Positions 1-5,530 of a stretch of DNA of 5,530 nt are shown piece after piece (position 1 is the stretch's first letter; each line of letters opens with the position of its first letter). The position numbers were made by a program, and so were the translations under genes. The stretch is taken from positions 1 to 5,530 of the forward strand of contig DIAV01000205.1 in the NCBI GenBank assembly GCA_002415895.1, written 5' to 3'. The notes under the pieces are model-generated. The model ran no database searches and was not told the DNA's origin. It worked only from the letters and a program-made list of their open reading frames with translations. The stretch comes from Anaerolineales bacterium UBA5069. GTDB lineage: Bacteria > Chloroflexota > Anaerolineae > Caldilineales > Caldilineaceae.

Positions 1-1244
1 GTGTAAACGCCCAGGCTGTTGAGAAAGAGCGTGCAGACAGGAATGCTGCCGCCCGACCGCGCATAGTAGGGATCGCGCCCGTACATTTCGCGCAGCACAT
101 CGCGCGCCGCAATGTTGCCCGGATGGTCCGACGGCATGAGATAGGCCTGCGCCATGCTCTTGCTGGGCGTCACAGTCACCTGCGCGCCGGCGGGCGTGTG
201 GGTGGCAATGTGATCCTGAAGCGCCTCGAGCACGCCATTGGGGTCCTGATCGGCCACAAGGCGGCAGGTGATCTTGGCGTGCGCCACGCTGGGGATGACC
301 GTCTTGGTGCCTGCGCCCTGGAAACCGCCCCAAATGCCGTTGACTTCGAGCGTGGGGCGCGCCCAAATGCGCTCCATTGTGCTGAAGCCCGGCTCGCCAT
401 AGAGGCCGTTCAGCCCCATTTCGGCCATGTACTCGGCCTCGTCGTAGGGAATGTCCTTCAGAAACTGGCGGTCTTCGTCACTCAGTTCACGCACATTGGC
501 GTAAAAGCCATCCACAAGAATTTTGCCGTCATCGGCGCGCATGGAGTCGAGGATCTTCACCAGCGCGTGGATTGGGTTCTGAATGGCGCCGCCCACGCCG
601 CCCGAGTGCATATCGTGATCAGGGCCAACGACATCAATCTGCAACGCGCAGAGGCCGCGCAACCCCACCATCAGCGCAGGCTCCGTCTCGGACCACTGGC
701 CGCCGTCCGAGGAGAGGACCATGTCGCAGGCAAACTTCGCTTTGTTGGCCTCAATGAAATCGGGCAGTGTGGGGCTGCCAATCTCCTCCTGCCCCTCAAA
801 GAAGTACTTGACATTAATGGGCAGCGCGCCCTCGGTCTTGAGCAGCGCCTCGGTGGCCTGGATGGTGGGCAACATGCCGCCCTTGTCGTCGCTGGCCCCG
901 CGTGCCCGCACTTTGCCATCGTAGAGCGTGGGCTCAAAGGGGGGCGAATCCCAAAGCTCCACGGGGTCCACCGGCTGCACGTCAAAGTGGCCGTAGATCA
1001 ACACGGTGGGCTTGCCGGGGGCGTGCAACCAGTCGCCGTAGGCCACGGGATGGCCGCCGGTCTCCATCAGCTCCACATTCTCAATGCCCGCGCTGCGCAT
1101 GCGCTCAACCACATACTCACCGGCGCGGCGCACATCGGCTGCGTGCTCGGGCAGCGCCGAAACGCTGGGAATGCGCAGCAGATCAAAATACTCGGCCAAC
1201 AAGCGCTCGCGGTTCACTTCAAGAAATTCCTGCCATGTGCTCAT
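1..1244 (-). CDS. M20-family metallopeptidase (dipeptidase-like), C-terminus cut off by window edge
   Basis: Probably a cytoplasmic two-zinc exopeptidase that hydrolyses dipeptides or related amide bonds; the substrate cannot be told from sequence. The reading frame is open from an ATG at 1244-1242 to the window edge, giving 414 codons. Relatives are usually about 450-465 residues, so roughly 40-50 residues are missing. Visible M20 motifs are YGHFDVQP (metal ligand His86, Asp88), RGASDDKGG (bridging Asp119), FEGQEEIGS (catalytic Glu153, metal ligand Glu154), SSDGG (Asp180) and DMHSGG (His213, at the start of the lid/dimerisation domain). The closing GGSIP segment is present, but the last metal-binding His would lie outside the window. 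The start is supported by AGGA (complement of 1253-1256) 8 bases upstream. The gene lies 150 bases downstream of the methyltransferase on the same strand. No promoter was recognised in the gap. The family call is firm; the exact specificity (dipeptidase, succinyl-diaminopimelate desuccinylase-like or carboxypeptidase-like) is inference. Confidence 0.93.
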   Translation of the reverse strand, partial: MSTWQEFLEVNRERLLAEYFDLLRIPSVSALPEHAADVRRAGEYVVERMRSAGIENVELMETGGHPVAYGDWLHAPGKPTVLIYGHFDVQPVDPVELWDSPPFEPTLYDGKVRARGASDDKGGMLPTIQATEALLKTEGALPINVKYFFEGQEEIGSPTLPDFIEANKAKFACDMVLSSDGGQWSETEPALMVGLRGLCALQIDVVGPDHDMHSGGVGGAIQNPIHALVKILDSMRADDGKILVDGFYANVRELSDEDRQFLKDIPYDEAEYMAEMGLNGLYGEPGFSTMERIWARPTLEVNGIWGGFQGAGTKTVIPSVAHAKITCRLVADQDPNGVLEALQDHIATHTPAGAQVTVTPSKSMAQAYLMPSDHPGNIAARDVLREMYGRDPYYARSGGSIPVCTLFLNSLGVY

Positions 1245-1254
1245 TTGTGTGTTC

Positions 1255-1288
1255 CTGTCTATCGTTTGGACTTATCCATCGTTTGGAC
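1255..1288 (-). repeat. Two tandem 17-bp repeats just upstream of the peptidase start
   Basis: On the minus strand the unit GTCCAAACGAT occurs twice (1288-1278 and 1271-1261) with a 17-base period. Including flanking bases, 13 of 14 positions match (1275-1288 against 1258-1271). The second unit runs into the Shine-Dalgarno bases of the peptidase gene. The repeat could be a regulatory binding site or a leader element, or a chance duplication. No known regulator motif was recognised. Confidence 0.55.
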
Positions 1289-1299
1289 GGTGAAAACCT

Positions 1300-1382
1300 G
1301 CACGCGGAAAGGGCGGCTACAACGTAAACAACATGCAGGCGCTTCTCCTGCAGTTTCCGCAGTTTCCGTCCTTACTGCGTAC
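1300..1382 (-). repeat. Degenerate hairpin element, copy 1 (3' of the methyltransferase gene)
   Basis: Read on the minus strand, the element begins 12 bases after the methyltransferase stop. Its left arm (1382-1347) matches the left arm of the perfect hairpin at 5368-5403 at 28 of 36 positions without gaps. Its right end (1316-1300) matches 5446-5462 at 14 of 17 positions. An inner stem of TGCAGG/CCTGCA closes a 7-base loop (1340-1346), and the outer 17 bases of the two arms still pair at 14 positions, counting one G-U. The middle of the right arm looks interrupted by about 9 extra bases. The left arm also holds a 9-bp tandem duplication (CAGTTTCCG twice on the plus strand, 1351-1368). It probably acts as an RNA hairpin at the 3' end of the transcript, possibly a terminator, although no clear U-tract follows. 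Confidence 0.6.
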
Positions 1383-1394
1383 AAGGCGTGAATA

Positions 1395-2210
1395 CTATGC
1401 AGGCTTGCGCGCCAGCGTGGCGAAAAAGGTGTTCATCAGCGCATCGAGCGGGTTGCCTGCCCAACGATCCTCATAAAAGCCAACAATGACAAAGCCCGCC
1501 TCAATCTGCCCGCCGATCAAATCTTCCAGCGTGTGGCTCCACTCAAAGGGCTGCTCGTCCTCAATCAGGCGGGCGCGTTCGGCCTCGGTGAGGTCGGCAA
1601 TGTCACTGTAGGGCAGGCTGTGGCGCACCACAAGTTCACCCTCGTCGGCACGGAACGCGTCAAACAGATAGCTGATGGGATTGTTGAAGCCCGCCATAAA
1701 GAGGCCCCCCGGCCGCAGCACGCGCCAGGCCTCGCGCCAGATGGGGCGCACGTCGGGCACAAACATGGTGGAGCAGGGGTTCACAATCAAGTCGAACGTG
1801 CCATCAGCAAAGCGGCTCAGGTCGGCCATGTCACCCTGCTCGCAGCGAATGGTCAGCCCCTCGCGCGCGGCTACGGCGGCGTCACCGGCCAACTGCGCGG
1901 GTGCGTTGTCGAAGACTGTGACATGGGCGCCCGCCGCCGCCAGCAATGGCCCTTGCTGCCCGCCGCCACCGGCCAGGCAGAGCACGTTGCAGCCCACAAG
2001 GTCGGGGAACCAGGCGCGCGGCACGGAACGGGTGGGTGTCAGCAGAATGGACCAGTCGCCCATGCGTGCGCGCGCCACCACGGCAGGCGACACGGGAATT
2101 GTCCAGATGCTGCCGTTTTCCACGGCGGCATCCCAGGCGCGGCGGTTCCACGCCAGCAGGTCGGCAGGGCTCAGGGGTGTAGGGGGTAGAGATGGATTTG
2201 GCCTGTTCAA
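1395..2210 (-). CDS. Class I SAM-dependent methyltransferase (TTG start)
   Basis: A 271-residue soluble protein, expected to transfer a methyl group from S-adenosylmethionine; the acceptor is unknown. The Rossmann-fold motifs appear in order. Motif I is VLCLAGGGGQQG (about 76-87), with a Gly-rich loop in the LAGGGGQQG style. The acidic residue that usually holds the ribose is in VTVFDNAP (Asp101). GDMADL (about 126-131) is the adenine-contacting region, FDLIVNPCSTMF (139-150) is motif IV, and WRVLRPGG (162-169) is the post-IV segment. The N-terminal WNRRAWD and PVSP segments and the C-terminal GGQIEAGF and GFYEDRW segments resemble a widespread but poorly characterised bacterial methyltransferase group, and the protein looks full length. 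The frame runs upstream to an ATG at 2339, but the TTG at 2210-2208 is preferred because AAGGAG lies 6 bases upstream and a likely promoter sits between the two candidates. The extra 43 residues would be Arg/Ala/Cys-rich and unlike the family. The neighbouring fusion gene is transcribed divergently. Confidence 0.9.
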   Translation of the reverse strand: MNRPNPSLPPTPLSPADLLAWNRRAWDAAVENGSIWTIPVSPAVVARARMGDWSILLTPTRSVPRAWFPDLVGCNVLCLAGGGGQQGPLLAAAGAHVTVFDNAPAQLAGDAAVAAREGLTIRCEQGDMADLSRFADGTFDLIVNPCSTMFVPDVRPIWREAWRVLRPGGLFMAGFNNPISYLFDAFRADEGELVVRHSLPYSDIADLTEAERARLIEDEQPFEWSHTLEDLIGGQIEAGFVIVGFYEDRWAGNPLDALMNTFFATLARKPA

Positions 2211-2216
2211 GGCGCA

Positions 2217-2222
2217 CTCCTT
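2217..2222 (-). promoter_or_regulatory. Shine-Dalgarno site that fixes the methyltransferase TTG start
   Basis: The complement of CTCCTT is a perfect AAGGAG. It lies 6 bases upstream of the TTG codon at 2210-2208. No ATG or GTG in the methyltransferase frame is comparably placed. Confidence 0.8.
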
Positions 2223-2266
2223 GCACCGGCGGGGCAGAGCGCAGCAAAGGCGAAGTGAATGCGAAA

Positions 2267-2275
2267 ATTGTACCA
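2267..2275 (-). promoter_or_regulatory. Extended -10 promoter for the methyltransferase gene
   Basis: The minus strand reads TGGTACAAT, which is a TGn extension plus a -10 hexamer one base from consensus. No good -35 hexamer is visible 17 bases upstream (GCAAGC), as is common for extended -10 promoters. Transcription would start near 2260, leaving a leader of about 50 bases that contains the AAGGAG site. Its position downstream of the ATG at 2339 argues against that longer start. Assignment is by eye. Confidence 0.55.
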
Positions 2276-2347
2276 CAGGGCGGCGTTGCGCTTGCGCGCG
2301 ACGGCATGGCGCGGCGGCAGGGTGTGCTGCATAGCGCAACTGTCAAT

Positions 2348-2364
2348 CCTCGATTTCATCGAGG
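2348..2364. promoter_or_regulatory. Perfect 7-bp inverted repeat between the divergent promoters (candidate operator)
   Basis: CCTCGAT and ATCGAGG are perfect reverse complements around a 3-base spacer (TTC). The site ends where the -35 region of the rightward promoter would begin, spanning about -50 to -34 relative to a start near 2398. That placement suits a dimeric transcription factor acting on the fusion gene. It is about 75 bases upstream of the leftward -10 box. No known regulator consensus was recognised. Confidence 0.45.
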
Positions 2365-2382
2365 CGGCAAGCAGCAATTTTA

Positions 2383-2391
2383 TGCTACAAT
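2383..2391 (+). promoter_or_regulatory. Extended -10 promoter for the acyl-CoA synthetase/acetyltransferase gene
   Basis: The sequence TGCTACAAT has the same TGn-TACAAT form as the promoter on the opposite strand. The -35 region is poor (GGCGGC at 2363-2368 with a 17-base spacer). Transcription would start near 2398, giving a leader of about 150 bases before the ATG at 2549. Assignment is by eye, and a second promoter nearer the gene cannot be excluded. Confidence 0.5.
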
Positions 2392-2483
2392 GGGCGGCAT
2401 ATACGTGAAGATAGCGCGCCTGCTACAGCTTGATCGCGCACGCTTGCTCGTGCACTCCCCTTGTCTCACACAGTGCATTCAGA

Positions 2484-2511
2484 TTGATGTTTACATCTTG
2501 ATATTTACATC
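2484..2511 (+). promoter_or_regulatory. Tandem 14-bp repeat in the leader of the fusion gene (candidate operator pair)
   Basis: TTGATGTTTACATC (2484-2497) is followed directly by TTGATATTTACATC (2498-2511), differing at one base. Each unit contains an internal palindrome, GATGT-TT-ACATC, perfect in the first copy and one base off in the second. The block is AT-rich in a GC-rich setting and ends 26 bases before the Shine-Dalgarno site (AAGGAG, 2538-2543). It looks like two adjacent sites for a dimeric repressor, placed where they could block a promoter or elongation. The regulator is unknown. An RNA role is less likely because the hairpin loop of each unit would be only two bases. Confidence 0.5.
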
Positions 2512-2548
2512 GGTCTAGAGTGACCGGTTCAATCCAAAAGGAGTCCAT

Positions 2549-5338
2549 ATGGAAGTGCCAAATGAACTGACCTTTCGCAGGCATCCGCTCGACGCGATTT
2601 TTGCGCCGCGCAACGTGGCCGTCATCGGCGCCACGGAAAAAGAGGACAGCGTTGGCCGCACGCTGCTCTGGAACCTCATTAGCAACCCCTTTGGCGGCAC
2701 TGTTTTTCCTGTCAACCCCAAGCGCAACAATGTCATGGGCATTCGCGCCTACCCCTCCATTAGCGATGTGCCCGAACAGGTTGACCTCGCAGTCATCGTT
2801 ACCCCTGCGCCCACCGTGCCGGACCTGATTGAAGAGTGCGTGCAAAATGGGGTGAAGGGAGCCATTATTATCTCCGCCGGCTTCAAGGAGATTGGCGAGG
2901 AAGGGCGCAAACTGGAAGAGCAGATTCTTGAGAAGGCGCGCCGCGCCAAAATGCGCATTATTGGGCCCAACTGCCTGGGCGTCATGAGCCCCCTCACCGG
3001 CATCAACGCCACCTTTGCCAAGGGCATGGCGTTGCCCGGCTCCGTAGGCTTCATCAGCCAGTCCGGCGCACTCTGCACGGCCGTGCTGGACTGGTCAATC
3101 CAGGAGCGGGTAGGCTTCAGCGCGTTTGTCTCGATTGGCTCCATGCTTGATGTGGACTGGGGCGACCTGATCTACTACCTGGGCGAGGACCAGCGCACCA
3201 AGGCCATTGTCATCTACATGGAGACGATTGGCGACGCGCGCCGCTTCCTTTCCGCCGCGCGCGAAGTCGCGCTCACCAAGCCGATTATCGTCATCAAGGC
3301 CGGGCGCACCGAGGCCGCTGCCAAGGCCGCCGCCTCGCATACTGGCTCACTCGCCGGCAGCGATGATGTCCTCGACGCCGCCTTCGCACGCGTGGGCGTG
3401 TTGCGCGTCAACAATATCACCGAACTCTTCTACATGGCCGAGGTGCTGAGCAAGCAACCGCGCGCCAGCGGCCCGAATCTGACCATCGTCACCAACGCCG
3501 GCGGGCCGGGCGTGCTCGCCACCGACGCACTGATCATGGGCGGCGGCAAACTCACCGAAATCTCCGAGCAGACGCTGGCCGAGCTCAATACCTTCCTGCC
3601 CAGCGCATGGAGCCACAACAACCCCATCGACGTGCTGGGTGATGCCAGCGCCGAGCGCTATGCCAAGACGCTGGAGGTGGCCGCCGCCGACAAGAATAGC
3701 GACGCCTTGCTCGTCGTCCTCACGCCGCAGGATATGACCGACGCGACGCAGACTGCCGAAAAGCTGGCGGCAGCCGCTCTCAAGCTCACCAAAAAGCCCG
3801 TTCTGGCAAGTTGGATGGGCGGCCCCACCGTGGCTGCGGGTGTTTCCATCCTCAACCGCAATAGCATCCCTACCTTCCAGCAGCCCGACACCGCGGCGCG
3901 CGTCTTCAACTACATGTGGAAGTACGCCTCGAGCCTCAAGGCCATCTATGAGACGCCCGCACTGCCCGAAGCATCCGACGCCGAGGTCATCAAGCGCGAC
4001 CACGCCCGCCAACTGATTGACACCGTGCGCGCCAAGCGCCGCACGATCCTTACCGAGTTTGAGTCCAAGCAAGTCTTCGCCGCCTATGGCATCCCCACAG
4101 TAGAGACACGCCTGGCGCTCACCGCCGACGATGCCATGGTGCAGGCCGAGGCAATTGGCTTCCCCGTGGTGGTCAAGCTCAACTCCGAGACGATTACGCA
4201 CAAGTCCGACGTCAAGGGTGTGCAGCTCAACCTCAAGGACAGCACGGCTGTACGCCGCGCCTTCGAGGAAATCCGCGTGGCCGTCACAGAGCTGCACGGC
4301 GCGCAGCACTTTCAGGGCGTCACCGTCCAGCCCATGATCAAGCTCGAAGGATATGAGATTATCATCGGCTCCAGCCCGGACCCGCAGTTCGGCCCGGTTC
4401 TGCTCTTCGGCACTGGTGGCACGCTGGTGGAGGTCTTCAAGGACAGAGCGCTGGCGCTGCCGCCGCTCAATACCACGCTGGCGCGCCGCATGATGGAGCG
4501 CACCAAGATCTATACGGCGCTGCAGGGCGTGCGCGGGCGCAAGCCTGTGGACATGGAAGCGCTTGAGCGCCTGCTGGTGCGCTTTAGCCAACTGGTTGTG
4601 GAGCAACGCTGGATCAGCGAAATCGACGTCAACCCGCTGCTTGTTGCCGCCGATGGCATTGTCGCGCTGGATGCGCGTGTTGTGCTGCATGACCCGGACA
4701 TGGCAGAGGAAGATCTGCCGCAACTTGCCATTCGTCCCTATCCGGCGCAGTATGTGCAGCCCTTTATCACGCAGACGGGTGTTGAGACGATCATTCGCCC
4801 CATCCGCCCGGAAGACGAGCCGATGATGGCGGCCTTCAACCGCACGCTCTCGCCCTACAGCATCTACCTGCGCTACTTCCACCCCATCTCGCCCGCGCAG
4901 CTTGTCTCGCACGAGCAGTTGGCCAGCCTCACCTTCATTGACTATGACCGCGAGCTTTCGCTGGTGGCCGAGCGCACCGACGAGCGCGGGCGGCGCAGCA
5001 TTGTGGGCATGGGGCAGTTGGGCAAGCTGCAGGGCACCAACGACGCCGAATTCTCCGTGCTGGTGGGCGATGAACACCAGCGCACGGGTGTGGGCACCGA
5101 GCTCCTGCGCCGCCTGCTCTGGGTTGCACGCGACGAGAACATTGAGCGCGTGGTGGCCGAAATCCTACCCGAGAACGAAGGCATGCGCCGCATCTGCGCC
5201 AAACTGGGCTTTGACCAGCAGGTGATCCCCGGCACACGCACGATCTACGCGCAGGTGAACGTGGCCGAGGCGCGCATTGATACAACCGTGGCCGAAGACA
5301 CCACCGACACGCCCATTCCCGAACCTTCGGGCGACTAA
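2549..5338 (+). CDS. ADP-forming acyl-CoA synthetase alpha-beta fusion with C-terminal GNAT acetyltransferase domain (Pat/PatZ-like architecture)
   Basis: A 929-residue cytoplasmic protein. Residues about 12-140 form a CoA-binding Rossmann domain ([20 protein letters not shown]). About 145-470 is the succinyl-CoA-ligase-like region, with [19 protein letters not shown] (Glu225) and [10 protein letters not shown] (His264, aligning with the phosphorylated His of the alpha subunit). About 490-715 is an ATP-grasp domain, with THKSDVKGV (His551), [13 protein letters not shown] and EIDVNP (Glu691, Asp693, Asn695). About 745-900 is a GNAT domain with AEFSVLV (Glu834, probable general base) and the acetyl-CoA loop QRTGVG (844-849). 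The last 20 or so residues are an acidic, Thr/Pro-rich tail. The domain order matches E. coli PatZ and Salmonella Pat, which acetylate lysines such as that of acetyl-CoA synthetase, but here the synthetase active site looks intact. The protein may therefore make ATP and acetate (or another acid) from acyl-CoA, acetylate proteins, or both. The start is supported by AAGGAG (2538-2543), 5 bases before the ATG. The domain call is firm; the activity is inferred. Confidence 0.95.
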   Translation: MEVPNELTFRRHPLDAIFAPRNVAVIGATEKEDSVGRTLLWNLISNPFGGTVFPVNPKRNNVMGIRAYPSISDVPEQVDLAVIVTPAPTVPDLIEECVQNGVKGAIIISAGFKEIGEEGRKLEEQILEKARRAKMRIIGPNCLGVMSPLTGINATFAKGMALPGSVGFISQSGALCTAVLDWSIQERVGFSAFVSIGSMLDVDWGDLIYYLGEDQRTKAIVIYMETIGDARRFLSAAREVALTKPIIVIKAGRTEAAAKAAASHTGSLAGSDDVLDAAFARVGVLRVNNITELFYMAEVLSKQPRASGPNLTIVTNAGGPGVLATDALIMGGGKLTEISEQTLAELNTFLPSAWSHNNPIDVLGDASAERYAKTLEVAAADKNSDALLVVLTPQDMTDATQTAEKLAAAALKLTKKPVLASWMGGPTVAAGVSILNRNSIPTFQQPDTAARVFNYMWKYASSLKAIYETPALPEASDAEVIKRDHARQLIDTVRAKRRTILTEFESKQVFAAYGIPTVETRLALTADDAMVQAEAIGFPVVVKLNSETITHKSDVKGVQLNLKDSTAVRRAFEEIRVAVTELHGAQHFQGVTVQPMIKLEGYEIIIGSSPDPQFGPVLLFGTGGTLVEVFKDRALALPPLNTTLARRMMERTKIYTALQGVRGRKPVDMEALERLLVRFSQLVVEQRWISEIDVNPLLVAADGIVALDARVVLHDPDMAEEDLPQLAIRPYPAQYVQPFITQTGVETIIRPIRPEDEPMMAAFNRTLSPYSIYLRYFHPISPAQLVSHEQLASLTFIDYDRELSLVAERTDERGRRSIVGMGQLGKLQGTNDAEFSVLVGDEHQRTGVGTELLRRLLWVARDENIERVVAEILPENEGMRRICAKLGFDQQVIPGTRTIYAQVNVAEARIDTTVAEDTTDTPIPEPSGD

Positions 5339-5344
5339 CCCTGC

Positions 5345-5378
5345 GCCGGTGCGCAGAAACAAAGCCGGTACGCAGAAA
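5345..5378 (+). repeat. 15-bp imperfect direct repeat at the left edge of the 3' hairpin
   Basis: GCCGGTGCGCAGAAA (5345-5359) and GCCGGTACGCAGAAA (5364-5378) differ at one base and have a 19-base period. The second copy contains the first 11 bases of the long stem. The first copy could therefore pair almost as well with the end of the right arm, giving an alternative stem base. Confidence 0.6.
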
Positions 5379-5462
5379 GAGCGGAAACAACAGAAAAGGC
5401 AGGAAACCAGAGCGAAATCTCGGTTTCCTGCCTTTTCTGTTGTTTCCGCTCTTTCTGCGTAC
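5368..5462 (+). repeat. Perfect 41-bp inverted repeat (long hairpin, copy 2) 3' of the fusion gene
   Basis: The left arm (5368-5408) and right arm (5422-5462) are exact reverse complements over 41 bases, separated by 13 bases (5409-5421). GAG/CTC inside the loop can add three more pairs with one bulged A. The left arm has a single T, so the transcript would have a purine-rich 5' arm and a pyrimidine-rich 3' arm. It starts 29 bases after the fusion-gene stop, where a terminator or 3'-stabilising structure would sit. The stem is much longer than a usual intrinsic terminator, and the bases after it (TCGTCCTGCTTTTA) are not a proper U-tract. A non-coding mobile repeat (MITE- or REP-like) is the main alternative. 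A related, diverged copy lies at 1300-1382. Confidence 0.85.
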
Positions 5463-5530
5463 TCGTCCTGCTTTTAAGCGCCGACTTAGTGCTGCATCTT
5501 GCAAGTGAGATTGCATGACGTAGCGGGGGG

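Noticed and set aside
123..1391. A 422-codon open frame on the plus strand
   Set aside because: It is antisense to the M20 peptidase, which has ordered catalytic motifs and a ribosome-binding site. The plus-strand translation shows no domain and also runs through the intergenic hairpin.
2211..2339. N-terminal extension of the methyltransferase to an upstream ATG
   Set aside because: The extension has a low-complexity composition, lies across a likely promoter, and competes with a perfect AAGGAG-TTG start downstream.
2438..2453. Small hairpin GCACG/CGTGC in the leader of the fusion gene, as an attenuator or riboswitch
   Set aside because: Only a 5-bp stem with a 6-base loop, with no competing structure or known riboswitch core visible.
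3347..5077. A 576-codon open frame on the minus strand, antisense to the fusion gene
   Set aside because: It lies wholly within the well-supported synthetase/acetyltransferase gene. Its translation is rich in His, Gly, Arg, Ala and Leu with no recognisable domain, as expected of a shadow frame in GC-rich coding DNA.
5368..5475. The long hairpin as an ordinary Rho-independent terminator
   Set aside because: The position fits, but the stem is far too long and no immediate U-tract follows, so it was recorded as a repeat with possible terminator function.
5463..5530. Possible tRNA-like or small-RNA fold at the right edge (ATCT/AGAT pairing)
   Set aside because: Only a 4-bp stem with a bulge beyond it; no tRNA arms or conserved TTC loop, and the window ends.
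1..5530. CRISPR array, transposase, toxin-antitoxin or defence system
   Set aside because: No regularly spaced repeats with unique spacers, and no gene products of those kinds in any credible frame.

Overview
The window holds three protein-coding genes from a GC-rich bacterium, about 60% G+C by eye. The taxon cannot be fixed from the sequence. The coding bias, the gene content and the single-chain ADP-forming acyl-CoA synthetase joined to an acetyltransferase would suit a Chloroflexota-like or similar environmental bacterium, but this is a guess.

Layout. A leftward M20-family metallopeptidase (1-1244) is cut by the left edge and lacks its C-terminal end. A 150-base gap follows (1245-1394), holding a 17-bp tandem repeat and a degenerate hairpin element. 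Next is a leftward class I SAM-dependent methyltransferase (1395-2210), with a TTG start set by a perfect Shine-Dalgarno site. A 338-base divergent intergenic region (2211-2548) carries two back-to-back extended -10 promoters, a 17-base inverted repeat and a tandem 14-bp repeat. A large rightward gene (2549-5338) encodes a 929-residue fusion of an NDP-forming acyl-CoA synthetase (alpha and beta parts) with a C-terminal GNAT acetyltransferase domain. The window ends with a perfect 41-bp inverted repeat (5368-5462) and 68 bases in which no feature was recognised.

How they fit together. The methyltransferase and the fusion protein are transcribed divergently and may share control. The peptidase lies downstream of the methyltransferase on the same strand, but the hairpin element between them makes a simple two-gene operon uncertain. 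No shared pathway can be inferred for the three genes.

Most notable points. The two intergenic regions that lie just 3' of a gene carry related hairpin elements in the same orientation relative to the upstream gene: one is perfect, the other diverged but still partly pairing. The fusion protein keeps the active-site histidines expected of a working ADP-forming acyl-CoA synthetase, unlike the classical Pat/PatZ acetyltransferases. No CRISPR array, transposase, tRNA, rRNA or defence system was seen.
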